Shown here: piece by piece, positions 55,755-64,000 of the stretch
How positions within the stretch are numbered: the first letter of the stretch is position 1
Layout: the number at the start of each line of letters is the position of its first letter
DNA from: Aquabacterium fontiphilum
GTDB taxonomy: Bacteria > Pseudomonadota > Gammaproteobacteria > Burkholderiales > Burkholderiaceae_C
NCBI RefSeq assembly: GCF_009909205.1
Contig: NZ_JAAAPN010000004.1
Coordinates: forward strand, 62,001 to 126,000
Reading direction: 5' to 3'
DNA length: 64,000 bases
Made by a program: the position numbers and the translations under genes
Notes under the pieces: generated by a model
What the model was told of the DNA's origin: nothing
Database searches by the model: none
The model's input: only the letters and a program-made list of their open reading frames with translations

Positions 55755-56189
55755 TCACGCTCCCGTGGTGCGCACAGACAGGCCGACGCGGGCCACCCCG
55801 GCGCGTTGCAGGCGATCCATCACCTGGATCACCGTGTCATAGCGCAGGTCCTTGCGTGCGCTGATGATGACTGGCGACTGCGCAGGGCCGCCTTCGGCCT
55901 GCGCCTGCAGCAGCCTGACTTGCTCGGCCAGCGCCTCGATGGCATAGGTGTCCACATCGCGCTGGTTCACTCGCACGCGCACCCTCGCCTCATCCTCGAC
56001 CACCAGTTCGATGACCTGCTGCGGCGGCTGCTGGGCCTTGCCCACGCTGGGCAGGTCCACGACACCGGTCGGCATCAGAGGTGCCGACACCATGAAGATG
56101 ATGAGCAGGACCAGCATGACGTCGATGAACGGCACCATGTTGATCTCGTTGCGCACACGCCGCCCCCGGCGGCCCATCTGCTCGGCCAT
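55755..56189 (-). CDS. tolR: TolR, proton-channel component of Tol-Pal
   Basis: A protein of 144 residues of the ExbD/TolR family. One membrane helix near 18-40 holds the ion-conducting aspartate in NMVPFIDVMLVLLIIFMV. The periplasmic domain binds peptidoglycan in E. coli. It abuts tolQ by one base and precedes tolA by 3 bp, so the three genes are one unit. Confidence 0.95.
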   Translation of the reverse strand: MAEQMGRRGRRVRNEINMVPFIDVMLVLLIIFMVSAPLMPTGVVDLPSVGKAQQPPQQVIELVVEDEARVRVRVNQRDVDTYAIEALAEQVRLLQAQAEGGPAQSPVIISARKDLRYDTVIQVMDRLQRAGVARVGLSVRTTGA

Positions 56190-56190
56190 G

Positions 56191-56907
56191 TCAACGCCCC
56201 TGCATGGCCCGGGGCGGCTCGGTCACCGCACCGGCGGCCGGCACGTTGCGCGCCAGGATGTTGGAGAACTCGTCCATGAAGGACTCAAGCTGGGAGGCGA
56301 TGCGGTCAATGTCGCGCACGAATCGGTTGTAGGCCAGCACGGCGGGAATGGCGGCAAACAGGCCGATGGCCGTGGCCACCAGGGCTTCGGCGATGCCGGG
56401 GGCCACGGTGGCCAGCGTGACCTGCTGCAGATTGGACAGCCCGGTGAACGCGTGCATGATGCCCCACACCGTGCCGAACAGGCCGACATAGGGCGACACC
56501 GAGCCCACCGAACCCAGAAAATCGAGCCGTGCCTCCATCACATCCAGCTCGCGTTGGTAGCTGGCCCGCATGGCGCGTCGGGCGCCATCCAGCAACGAAC
56601 CCACATCGGCCACACGGCGTTCACGCAACTTCATGAACTCACGCATGCCGGCCGCAAAAATGCGCTCCTGCGGGGACGGCGGACCGTCGGTGCGTGAGGC
56701 GTCCTGATAGAGCTCCTGCAACGTACGGCCGGACCAGAATTCGCGGTCGAACTCGGCGTTGTCGTCGCGCACCTTGCGCAGGCCGATGGCCTTGGCGAAG
56801 ATGACGCTCCAGCTCACGAGCGAGACGCCCAACAGCAGCGCCATGACCAGCTGGACCACCAGGCTGGCCTGCATCACGAGGGACAGGATCGACATGTCTT
56901 GGTTCAT
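56191..56907 (-). CDS. tolQ: TolQ, proton-channel component of Tol-Pal
   Basis: A protein of 238 residues of the ExbB/TolQ/MotA family with three membrane helices (about 14-36, 135-160 and 170-195). The GLFGTVWGIMHAF motif near 143 and the ATAIGLFAAIPAVLAYNRF helix near 175-193 line the proton path. With TolR it energises TolA during cell division. It follows ybgC by 65 bp. TolB, Pal and CpoB are encoded 38 kb away. Confidence 0.96.
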   Translation of the reverse strand: MNQDMSILSLVMQASLVVQLVMALLLGVSLVSWSVIFAKAIGLRKVRDDNAEFDREFWSGRTLQELYQDASRTDGPPSPQERIFAAGMREFMKLRERRVADVGSLLDGARRAMRASYQRELDVMEARLDFLGSVGSVSPYVGLFGTVWGIMHAFTGLSNLQQVTLATVAPGIAEALVATAIGLFAAIPAVLAYNRFVRDIDRIASQLESFMDEFSNILARNVPAAGAVTEPPRAMQGR

Positions 56908-56972
56908 CGGCAGATCTCGGTTGGCTGCTTGCCGGCGCAGACCGGCTCAAAGGATTCAACGATTCAGGTGAC

Positions 56973-57440
56973 TCATGAGTCTCGGCGGGCCGATGGCGTG
57001 ACCGGATCGGGCAAGGCCTCGACCACCGCCACAGGCAACCGCCCGGGCCGCAGACGACCGCTGGCGTCGGGAGCCACCCAACCCACTCGGATCTCGCCTT
57101 GGGTCAGGCGTTCCGTGCCGCGCCATACGGCCTGATGAAAGGACAGCGAGGCGCGGCCGCGCTCCGCCAGCGTGACGGTGACACGCAGCACATCGTCCAG
57201 GCGCGCGGGCAACTCGTACTTGAGGGCGGTGGCAGTCACCACGAACATGCCGGCACCCTGCTGGCGCATGGCTTCCTGGCTGAAGCCGAGTGCCCGCAGC
57301 CAGTCCGTGCGGGCCCGCTCCATGAACTTGAGGTAGTTGCCGTAGAACACGATGCCGCCGGCGTCGGTGTCCTCCCAGTACACGCGGAGTTCAATATGGA
57401 AATGCGGTGACACGTCACCAGTCCCGGGCTCAAGGCTCAT
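56973..57440 (-). CDS. ybgC: acyl-CoA thioesterase YbgC
   Basis: A hotdog-fold enzyme of 155 residues. The motif WEDTDAGGIVFYGNYLKFMERAR near 20-42, with catalytic aspartate, is diagnostic of YbgC in Tol-Pal operons. It hydrolyses short-chain acyl-CoA in vitro and is linked to phospholipid synthesis proteins. It heads ybgC-tolQ-tolR-tolA. A GATAAT lies 6 nt before the ATG with no Shine-Dalgarno, but cotranscription from sixA (28 bp upstream) is also possible. Confidence 0.95.
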   Translation of the reverse strand: MSLEPGTGDVSPHFHIELRVYWEDTDAGGIVFYGNYLKFMERARTDWLRALGFSQEAMRQQGAGMFVVTATALKYELPARLDDVLRVTVTLAERGRASLSFHQAVWRGTERLTQGEIRVGWVAPDASGRLRPGRLPVAVVEALPDPVTPSARRDS

Positions 57441-57446
57441 CCCGGC

Positions 57447-57452
57447 ATTATC
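57447..57452 (-). promoter_or_regulatory. -10-like hexamer GATAAT 6 nt before ybgC
   Basis: On the minus strand GATAAT is followed by GCCGGG and the ybgC ATG. A leaderless start is possible. No -35 hexamer was seen, and the element sits in the 28 bp gap after sixA. Confidence 0.35.
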
Positions 57453-57468
57453 GCCGGGCAGAACGACC

Positions 57469-57981
57469 TCAGAGCGTCTCAGGGTTCACGACCGCATGCA
57501 GCACGAGCCGCTGGTCGCCCTGACGCGCCCGGCTGCGCAGCCACCACACGCCCCCCTTGCGCACCGACCAGGCCAGATCTTGGCCGGTCATCAGGCGGGC
57601 GGCCACCATCCCCAGCGTCGGCTGGTGGCCCACGACGACCACGGTACCCCCTGTCTCTCCACTCCACCGCGCGGCCCGCAGCACGGCGTCCACATCGGCG
57701 CGAGGGTCGATCGCCCGCACGGTCTTGAATGTGCGCCCGAGCGCCAGAGCCGTCTGCTGAGCGCGCTGTGCCGGGCTTACCAGCACGCGGGCGTCATCTG
57801 GCAGACGACCCCGTAACCAGGCCCCCATGGCTGCGGCCTGTCGATGGCCCTTGGGCGTGAGCTCCCGGGCGAGGTCGGCTGCCCAGTCGATCTCGATGGT
57901 GAGCGCGCCCGCGGTGACCGTGGCGCCCTCCGGCAGGGGCAAGGCTTCGGCCTGGGCGTGGCGCCACAGAATGAGGTCCAT
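57469..57981 (-). CDS. sixA: phosphohistidine phosphatase SixA
   Basis: A protein of 170 residues of the histidine phosphatase superfamily. The catalytic LILWRHAQAE lies at residues 3-12, with the second histidine in VVGHQPTLGM near 118. SixA removes phosphate from phosphohistidine in proteins such as ArcB or PTS components in E. coli. An AGGAG Shine-Dalgarno fixes the ATG at 57981. It lies 35 bp after ppk1, a common pairing in proteobacteria that may reflect shared phosphate metabolism. Confidence 0.92.
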   Translation of the reverse strand: MDLILWRHAQAEALPLPEGATVTAGALTIEIDWAADLARELTPKGHRQAAAMGAWLRGRLPDDARVLVSPAQRAQQTALALGRTFKTVRAIDPRADVDAVLRAARWSGETGGTVVVVGHQPTLGMVAARLMTGQDLAWSVRKGGVWWLRSRARQGDQRLVLHAVVNPETL

Positions 57982-58016
57982 GCGGGTCTCCTGTGATCCG
58001 ATAAGGCCGCGCGTGT

Positions 58017-60080
58017 TCAGTCGCGCGCGCCGTGGCGTGCCATCAGCGCCTGCTGCGCGCTGTGGCCCAGCGGCGGCACGCGTTCGTAGCGTCCGTCGGG
58101 CTGCTGCACCCACGCGTCGCGCGCATCATGAAGGTACGGCACCAGGGCCTCGTCGATCACGCGCTGGCGCAAGGCCGGGTCTCGCACGGGCCACGCCGCC
58201 TCGATGCGGCGCGTCATGTTGCGGTTCATCCAGTCGGCGCTCGACAGATAGAGTTGCTCGTCGTGCTCGCCGGGTCCCCAGCAGAAGTAAAAGATACGGG
58301 GGTGCTCCAGCAGGCGCCCCACCACCGAGCGCACGCGGATGTGGTCGGTCAGGCCAGGCAAGCCAGGCGGCAGGATACAGGCGCCACGCACGATGAGGTC
58401 GATGTTGGCACCAGCCTGGCCAGCGGCGATCAGCGCGCGCACCAGCACCTCGTCGGTCAGCGAGTTGACCTTGATGACGATGCGGGCCATGGCGCCTTCG
58501 CGCGCCGCCTGGGCCACACGCTCGGTCAGCCGCAGCATGTGCGTCTGCAGGTTGAACGGGGCCAGCAGCAGCTGGCGCGGGGCCTTGAGCTGCGTCAGGC
58601 TGGACAGCTGCTGGAACACGCCGTCGATGTCGGCGGTGAGCTCCGGATCGGCCGTGAGGTAACCCACATCGGTGTAGAGCCGTGCCGTGCGCGGGTTGTA
58701 GTTGCCAGTGGACAGGTGGGCGTACCGGCGCAGGCGCGTGCCCTCGCGGCGGGTGATCAGCATCATCTTGGCGTGGGTCTTGAGCCCCACGATGCCGTAG
58801 ACGACCTGCGCGCCCAGGGCTTCGAGCCGTTCGGCCCAGTTGATGTTGGCCTCTTCGTCGAAGCGGGCCTTGAGTTCGACCACGGCCAGAACCTCCTTGC
58901 CACGGCGCACGGCCTCGAGCAGCAGGTCCATCAGCACCGACTCGCTGCCCGTGCGGTAGATGGTCTGTTTGATGGCCAGCACATCGGGGTCGTGCACCGC
59001 CTCGCGGAGGAACTGCACCACGGCCTCGAACGATTCGAAGGGATGATGCAACAGACAATCGCCCTGCCGCACCCGGTCAAACAGGCCGGTCTCTGGAAGG
59101 CCCTCGGGCCAGCCTGGCATGTAAGCCGGGAAGCGCAGCGCATCGGCATCCACCTGATCGATCAGCTGCGTCAACCGCACCAGGTTGACGGGGCCGTGCA
59201 CCTTGAACAAGGCCTGCGGATCCACATCGAACTGCTCGAGCAAGAAATCCGACAAATCGGCTGGGCATGAGCGCACGACTTCCAGCCGCACGGCGCGGCC
59301 GAACTGCCGCGTGCTCATCTTGGTGCGCAGCGCCTGGCGCAGGTCGGTCACGTCGTCTTCGTCGACTTCGATGTCCGAATCCCGCGTGAGCCGGAACTGC
59401 GAGAACGCAACAATGTCTCGCCCGGGGAAGAGCTCATCCAGGTGGGCCCGGATCACGCTCGACAAGAGCACGAAAGCCTGCTGCCCGCCCGATAGCTCGG
59501 CCGGCATGCGGATCACCCGTGGCAGCACACGCGGAATGCGCACGATGGCGATGTCGTTGTCGCGCCCGAACGCGTCCTTGCCACCCAGCCGCACGATGAA
59601 GTTCAGCGACTTGTTGGCGACCTGGGGGAATGGATGGGACGGATCCAGCCCGATGGGCACCAGCAGCGGCTGCACCTGCCGGCGGAAGAAACGCGCCACC
59701 CATTCGCGCTGCGCGTCGTTGCGATCGGCGTGATTGAGGATGAAGATGCCGGCTTGCTGCAAGGCGGGGGCCAACTCGTCATTGAAGATGCGGTACTGGT
59801 CTTCGACCAGCGCCTGAGCGAGTTGGGTGGCCTGGGCGATGTCGTCAGGTCCGATGCCGGTACCGCGTGTGCGGGCAGCCTCCAGCACGTCGGCAAACCG
59901 CACCTCGAAGAACTCGTCAAGGTTGGACGAGACGATGCAGATGTAGCGCAAGCGTTCCAGCAGGGGGACGTCTTCGCGCTGAGCCTGGGCGAGCACCCGC
60001 CGGTTGAACTCCAGAATGGCCTGCTCACGGCTGAGCAGCTTCAGACTTGATACCTCAGGCGACACCACGGAAAACGGCAC
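58017..60080 (-). CDS. ppk1: polyphosphate kinase 1
   Basis: A protein of 687 residues, full length. It polymerises the gamma phosphate of ATP into polyphosphate through a phosphohistidine. The phosphorylated residue is His436 in VGLKTHAKMMLI, one off E. coli His435. TGNYNPRTARLYTD follows near 460, and the second active-site histidine region is LLEHPRIFYFCWG near 600. The GTG start at 60080 is preceded by GGGGG; no in-frame ATG fits. It lies between polA and sixA, all on the minus strand. Confidence 0.97.
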   Translation of the reverse strand: MPFSVVSPEVSSLKLLSREQAILEFNRRVLAQAQREDVPLLERLRYICIVSSNLDEFFEVRFADVLEAARTRGTGIGPDDIAQATQLAQALVEDQYRIFNDELAPALQQAGIFILNHADRNDAQREWVARFFRRQVQPLLVPIGLDPSHPFPQVANKSLNFIVRLGGKDAFGRDNDIAIVRIPRVLPRVIRMPAELSGGQQAFVLLSSVIRAHLDELFPGRDIVAFSQFRLTRDSDIEVDEDDVTDLRQALRTKMSTRQFGRAVRLEVVRSCPADLSDFLLEQFDVDPQALFKVHGPVNLVRLTQLIDQVDADALRFPAYMPGWPEGLPETGLFDRVRQGDCLLHHPFESFEAVVQFLREAVHDPDVLAIKQTIYRTGSESVLMDLLLEAVRRGKEVLAVVELKARFDEEANINWAERLEALGAQVVYGIVGLKTHAKMMLITRREGTRLRRYAHLSTGNYNPRTARLYTDVGYLTADPELTADIDGVFQQLSSLTQLKAPRQLLLAPFNLQTHMLRLTERVAQAAREGAMARIVIKVNSLTDEVLVRALIAAGQAGANIDLIVRGACILPPGLPGLTDHIRVRSVVGRLLEHPRIFYFCWGPGEHDEQLYLSSADWMNRNMTRRIEAAWPVRDPALRQRVIDEALVPYLHDARDAWVQQPDGRYERVPPLGHSAQQALMARHGARD

Positions 60081-60179
60081 ACATCCCCCAGCAAAACCAG
60101 CGAAAAACCGGCATGACGCCGGCCGCTTTGAGTTTATCGATTGGAGCTGGCGAATTGATGACAGTTCCGTGACACGCCG

Positions 60180-63038
60180 TCAATGCGCGGCTTCCCAGTT
60201 CGGACCAGCCCCCACTTCGGCCAGCAGGGGCACGCGCAAGGTGGCCACCGAGGCCATCATGCGAGGCACTGCCGCCTTCACCCAGTCCAGCTCGGCCTCG
60301 GGCACTTCCAGCACCAGTTCATCGTGCACCTGCATGATGATCTTAGAAGCGCGTCCTTCCGCGTCGAGCGTGTCCTGTACGGCCACCATGGCCAGCTTGA
60401 TGAGGTCGGCGGCCGTGCCCTGCATGGGCGCGTTGATGGCGGCGCGCTCAGCCCCGGCTCGCAAGGGGCCGTTGCCGCTGTTGATCTCAGGCAGCCACAA
60501 ACGGCGACCGAACACCGTTTCGACATAGCCCTGGGCCTTGGCCTGGGCGCGAGTGTCGTCCATGTAGCGCTTGACCCCGGCAAAGCGCTGGAAGTAACGC
60601 TCAATGTAGGCGTTGGCCGCGCTGCGCTCGATACCCAGATTCTGCGCCAGACCGAAACCGCTCATGCCGTAGATCAGACCGAAGTTGATGACCTTGGCAT
60701 AGCGGCGCTGCTCGCTCGATACCTCGTCCACCGGCACGCCGAACACCTCGCTGGCGGTCGCCTTGTGCACATCGACGCCGTCGGCGAACGCGCGCAGCAG
60801 GTTCTCGTCCTGCGAGATGTGGGCCATGATGCGCAACTCGATCTGCGAGTAGTCGGCGCTGACGATGACGTGCCCCGGCGGCGCAATGAAGGCTTCGCGG
60901 ATGCGGCGCCCTTCGGTCGTGCGCACGGGGATGTTCTGCAGGTTCGGGTCGTTGCTGGCCAGCCTCCCGGTGACGGCCACGGCCTGCGCGTAGTTGGTGT
61001 GCACCCGACCCGTATCGGGGTTGATCATCAGTGGCAGCTTGTCCGTGTAGGTGGACTTGAGCTTGGCCAGACTGCGGTGCTCCAGGATGCGCGCGGGCAG
61101 CGGGTGATCTTCGGCGAGTTTTTCCAGCACCTCTTCGTTGGTGGATGGCGCGCCCGTGGCCGTCTTCTTCACGACGGGCAGGCCCTGCTTGACGAACAGG
61201 ATCTCGCCCAGTTGCTTGGGTGAAGCCAGGTTGAAGGGCTGGCCGGCGAGCGCATAGGCCTCCTGCTCCAGCGCCATGATGCGCTGCGCCAGTTCATGGC
61301 TTTGCTGCTGCAGCAAGGCCTTGTCGATCAGCACGCCGTTGCGCTCGATGCGCTGCAACACGCGTGAGGTAGGCATCTCGAAACGCTCATAGATGTCCTT
61401 GAGCCCCGGCTCCGCTTGCAACTGAGGCCACAGGGCCTGGTGCACGGCCAGGGTCAGGTCGCTGTCCTCGCACGAGTACTGCGCGGCGCGATCGACCGCC
61501 ACCTGAGCAAACGGAATCTGCTGGGCGCCCTTGCCGGCCACATCTTCGTAGCTCAGACCGGCGCGGCCCACGTATCGCAAGGCCAGATCGCCAAGGTTGT
61601 GCTTGCGATGGGCTTCGAGCACATAGCTCTCGAGCATGGTGTCGTGGCGGTAGCCACGCACGGTGATGCCATGGTTGGCCAGCACGTGGGTGTCGTACTT
61701 GATGTGCTGGCCCAGCTTGGGCCGCAACTCGTCTTCAAACCAGGGCTTGAGGCGGGCCAGCACCTCGTCCAGCGGCAACTGCTCGGGCGCATCCGGCCCT
61801 TCGTGGCGCAACGGGATGTAGCAGGCTTCGCCCACCTTGTCGCTGAACGACAGGCCGACAATGCGCGCACGCATCGATTCGAGCGAGTCGGTCTCGGTGT
61901 CGAAGGCCACCAGCTCGGCTGCCCGGATGCGCGCGAGCCAGCGCTCGAAATCGGCCCAGGTCAGGATGGTGTCGTAGCAGGTGGACGTGACGCACGCAGC
62001 CTCGGGCAACGTGTGGGGCGCCGGCGGGTCGGCAAAGAGGTCACCCGTGCCGCCCGGGGCCACTGCCGCACCAGACACCGTGACGGGGGCGCCCGTCGAC
62101 GACGCGCCGGCCTGGCCCTTGAGCAGGCGCTCGATCTCGGCCCGGGCCGAGCGGAAGCCGAAGCGCGTGTAGAAATCCAGCAGGCCAGGCAGGTCGGGCG
62201 CCTTCATGGCCAGGGCATCCAGGCCTGGCCATGTAGACACATGGCCCGTCAGGTCGCAATCGCACTTGACGGTGATGAGTCGCCGCCCCTGCGGCAACCA
62301 GTCCAGCGCCTTGCGCAGGTTCTCGCCGGCCACGCCCTTGATGCTGGCGGCCGCCGCCATGACGCCTTCCAGCGAGCCGTGCTCGGCAATCCACTTAGCA
62401 GCGGTCTTGGGGCCGACCTTCTCGACACCAGGCACGTTGTCCACCGCATCGCCGATCAGCGTGAGGTAGTCGATGATGCGCTCGGGCGGCACACCGAACT
62501 TGGCCAGCACACCGGCCTCATCCAGCACCTCGGGCGGCTTGGCCATGGTGTTGATCAGCGACACGCGGCCGTTGACCAGCTGGGCCATGTCCTTGTCGCC
62601 GGTTGAAATGACCACCTTGTGGCCTGAGGCCACACCTACCCGCGCCAGCGTGCCAATGGCATCGTCCGCTTCAATGCCGGGCACCTCCAGCACCGGCCAA
62701 CCCAGCAGCTTCACCACTTCATGGATGGGCTCAATCTGGCTGCGCAGGTCATCGGGCATCGGGGGGCGATGCGCCTTGTACTCGGGGTACCACGCGTCGC
62801 GGAAGGTGGGCCCTTTGGCGTCGAACACGCACACGGCATGCTCGGCGTTCAAGTGGTCACGGATCCAGCCCAGCATGTTGACCATGCCGTGAATCGCCCC
62901 GGTCGCCTCGCCGTTCGGCCCGCGCAGGTCGGGCATGGCATGAAAGGCGCGATACAGGTAGCTGGAGCCGTCCACCAGCAACAAGGTGGGCAGCGCGGCG
63001 GCATCAGCCGACTCAGAAATGGAAACCGGGGCAGTCAT
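60180..63038 (-). CDS. polA: DNA polymerase I
   Basis: A protein of 952 residues, full length with all three activities. The 5' nuclease domain (1-300) has LLVDGSSYLYRAFHA and VISTGDKDMAQLV. The 3'-5' exonuclease domain (about 340-530) keeps FDTETDSLES and the CEDSDLTLAV region, so proofreading is probably active. The polymerase domain has ADYSQIELRIMAHIS, the O-helix RRYAKVINFGLIYGMS and MQVHDELVLEVP. The ATG at 63038 has CACAAT 7 nt upstream and no Shine-Dalgarno. It is followed by ppk1, 99 bp away. Confidence 0.98.
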   Translation of the reverse strand: MTAPVSISESADAAALPTLLLVDGSSYLYRAFHAMPDLRGPNGEATGAIHGMVNMLGWIRDHLNAEHAVCVFDAKGPTFRDAWYPEYKAHRPPMPDDLRSQIEPIHEVVKLLGWPVLEVPGIEADDAIGTLARVGVASGHKVVISTGDKDMAQLVNGRVSLINTMAKPPEVLDEAGVLAKFGVPPERIIDYLTLIGDAVDNVPGVEKVGPKTAAKWIAEHGSLEGVMAAAASIKGVAGENLRKALDWLPQGRRLITVKCDCDLTGHVSTWPGLDALAMKAPDLPGLLDFYTRFGFRSARAEIERLLKGQAGASSTGAPVTVSGAAVAPGGTGDLFADPPAPHTLPEAACVTSTCYDTILTWADFERWLARIRAAELVAFDTETDSLESMRARIVGLSFSDKVGEACYIPLRHEGPDAPEQLPLDEVLARLKPWFEDELRPKLGQHIKYDTHVLANHGITVRGYRHDTMLESYVLEAHRKHNLGDLALRYVGRAGLSYEDVAGKGAQQIPFAQVAVDRAAQYSCEDSDLTLAVHQALWPQLQAEPGLKDIYERFEMPTSRVLQRIERNGVLIDKALLQQQSHELAQRIMALEQEAYALAGQPFNLASPKQLGEILFVKQGLPVVKKTATGAPSTNEEVLEKLAEDHPLPARILEHRSLAKLKSTYTDKLPLMINPDTGRVHTNYAQAVAVTGRLASNDPNLQNIPVRTTEGRRIREAFIAPPGHVIVSADYSQIELRIMAHISQDENLLRAFADGVDVHKATASEVFGVPVDEVSSEQRRYAKVINFGLIYGMSGFGLAQNLGIERSAANAYIERYFQRFAGVKRYMDDTRAQAKAQGYVETVFGRRLWLPEINSGNGPLRAGAERAAINAPMQGTAADLIKLAMVAVQDTLDAEGRASKIIMQVHDELVLEVPEAELDWVKAAVPRMMASVATLRVPLLAEVGAGPNWEAAH

Positions 63039-63045
63039 GCCCCGG

Positions 63046-63051
63046 ATTGTG
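63046..63051 (-). promoter_or_regulatory. -10-like hexamer CACAAT 7 nt before polA
   Basis: On the minus strand CACAAT ends exactly 7 nt (CCGGGGC) before the polA ATG. The G-run is too close to the ATG to serve as a Shine-Dalgarno, so the spacing suits a leaderless mRNA. Confidence 0.35.
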
Positions 63052-63115
63052 CGGTGAAATTGCCGCGCGCCAGCCGCCCGGAAACGGCATCATGCGGCAT
63101 CAAACGGCCAGGGAA

Positions 63116-63730
63116 TCAGAACTCCATCGAGCCACCGACCGAGAACAGATACAGGCTGCTCTTACCATCAACGATGTAGTCAAAGCTGGTGTTCATGCGG
63201 ATGTCTCGCGCCACCCGGAACGACAGACCCGCGCCCACATACGGCGCCGTGCGGTAAGACGTGCTCGACTCAAAGCTGCCGTCGGGACGGTCGATGTCCT
63301 GGTCACGCTTGACACGGGCAAAACCGGCGCGCAGGTGGTTGGTGAAGTGGTGCAGCAACTCGACTTCCCAGTTGATGCCCAGCGTCAGTGCAGTCACCTT
63401 GCGGTCTTCGGCTGCAATGTTGGTCTGAGCTGCCAGACCGGCATTGTTGGCGTTATCCACCCGTCCGAAGAACATGTAGTTGACCTCGGCCGCGAGGCCC
63501 GGTGTCAGGCGCTTGCCACCAAAGAGCTTGCCGCTGAACGAGGTGCGGCCGCAGCTGGTACCGCAATCCCACTCATACACACCGATACCGGCGTTGATGC
63601 CGCCGTAGACGCCCAAGGGGGCCGACTGCGGCTGCATGACCTGCGCAAAGCCAGGCGCGCTGGCCAGGGCCAAGGCCACGGGCAGGGCCGCGGCGAGTTT
63701 CGAAACGGTGCGGGAAACAGTCTTGCTCAT
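63116..63730 (-). CDS. outer-membrane beta-barrel protein, OmpA/OmpX-like
   Basis: A protein of 204 residues. A Sec signal ends at GFA followed by QVMQPQ. The rest alternates polar and hydrophobic residues in barrel strands, for example LGVYGGINAGIGVYEWD and APYVGAGLSFRVARDI, and ends in Phe (GGSMEF), the usual BAM recognition residue. Cys56 and Cys60 in the first loop (DCGTSCGR) may form a disulfide. It has no recognised enzyme motif, and its role is unknown. The ATG at 63730 is chosen because the signal peptide begins there; a longer upstream frame is not supported. Confidence 0.82.
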   Translation of the reverse strand: MSKTVSRTVSKLAAALPVALALASAPGFAQVMQPQSAPLGVYGGINAGIGVYEWDCGTSCGRTSFSGKLFGGKRLTPGLAAEVNYMFFGRVDNANNAGLAAQTNIAAEDRKVTALTLGINWEVELLHHFTNHLRAGFARVKRDQDIDRPDGSFESSTSYRTAPYVGAGLSFRVARDIRMNTSFDYIVDGKSSLYLFSVGGSMEF

Positions 63731-63946
63731 GGTAAAGGGCCGGTCCTCGGTAGATGACAACGCGGTGCCAGCACCCATGGGGCATGGCATCGCATCGGAT
63801 TTTTGCCGAGTCTGCCACATCGACTTCTACAATCTCACGCTCGGCATCCCGAAGGCGCTGAGGGTTTACGCTGAAACAGCGGCCCCGAGCTTTCCCCAGA
63901 TGCCAGACTTGACAGGATTTCCCCCCTTCTTCGACGCCGACCCCTC

Positions 63947-64000
63947 ATGGCCGTTTTCACCGACGTCTCACCGCAGGAAGCCCAGACCCTGCTCAATGCG
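63947..64000 (+). CDS. thrB: start of homoserine kinase ThrB (partial)
   Basis: The frame opens at ATG 63947 and runs to the window end, giving 18 codons: MAVFTDVSPQEAQTLLNA. This matches the N-terminus of APH-type homoserine kinases of betaproteobacteria (MAVFT followed by V and a DEA-like stretch), and thrB often lies next to polA in this order. Only the first 18 residues are visible, so the assignment depends on that motif and on synteny. Confidence 0.7.
   Translation, partial: MAVFTDVSPQEAQTLLNA

Noticed and set aside
63803-63833. Promoter for thrB made of TTGCCG and TACAAT
   Set aside because: The spacing is 19 nt and the -35 match is partial; without more of the gene it was not listed.

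Overview
The window is a 64 kb, GC-rich, gene-dense chromosomal segment of a motile Gram-negative bacterium. A lipid-A-type envelope (Tol-Pal, MurJ, LplT, an outer-membrane barrel), a polar-type flagellar cluster (FlhB-FlhA-FlhF-FlhG-FliA), an adjacent hmp/nsrR pair and two cyanophycin synthetase paralogues all point to the betaproteobacterial order Burkholderiales, probably near Aquabacterium, Leptothrix, Ideonella or the Comamonadaceae. The placement is inferred from gene content and order, not from a search. Insertion sequences, prophage genes, integrases and CRISPR arrays were not seen.

Layout. 1-7.8 kb: cyanophycin locus, with cphA-prime and cphA on the minus strand and, divergently, an ABC exporter plus a DUF1854 protein. 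7.8-13.4 kb: hemerythrin-domain protein, hybrid histidine kinase, HU with a basic tail, flavohaemoglobin hmp with its NO-sensing repressor nsrR, and two tRNA-Lys genes. 13.4-25 kb: a long minus-strand housekeeping run (tolB-pal-cpoB-tcdA, and yebC-purD-hemF-nadD-rsfS-rlmH-maf-oxidoreductase-rng). 25-36.7 kb: HerA-like ATPase, a His-rich secreted protein, lplT, alr, a thioesterase, radA, murJ, rpsT, a DUF3579 protein and argD-argF. 36.7-46.2 kb: two chemoreceptors and fliA-flhG-flhF-flhA-flhB. 46.3-51.2 kb: the prkA-yeaH-spoVR stress operon. 51.4-54.9 kb: an orphan GspE/PilB-like ATPase with a divergent uncharacterised gene. 54.8-57.4 kb: ybgC-tolQ-tolR-tolA. 57.4-64 kb: sixA, ppk1, polA, an outer-membrane barrel and the first codons of thrB.

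How the parts fit. Cyanophycin (an Asp-Arg polymer) would store nitrogen made partly through argD and argF. Polyphosphate kinase adds a second storage polymer. The Tol-Pal machine is encoded in two halves about 38 kb apart. NO stress is handled by hmp under an apparent NsrR operator placed just upstream of it.

Points most worth checking: a cyanophycin synthetase paralogue whose Mur-ligase half has lost its P-loop lysine and its C-terminal domain; an exporter with a cytosolic zinc ribbon beside it; a ribosome-silencing factor with a histone-H1-like tail of about 150 residues; an FlhG without a Walker A motif; an orphan secretion ATPase with three rather than two MshEN-type motifs; a degenerate DUF692-like protein; and at least seven genes with a -10-like hexamer 6-7 nt before the start codon and no Shine-Dalgarno sequence, suggesting leaderless transcripts.
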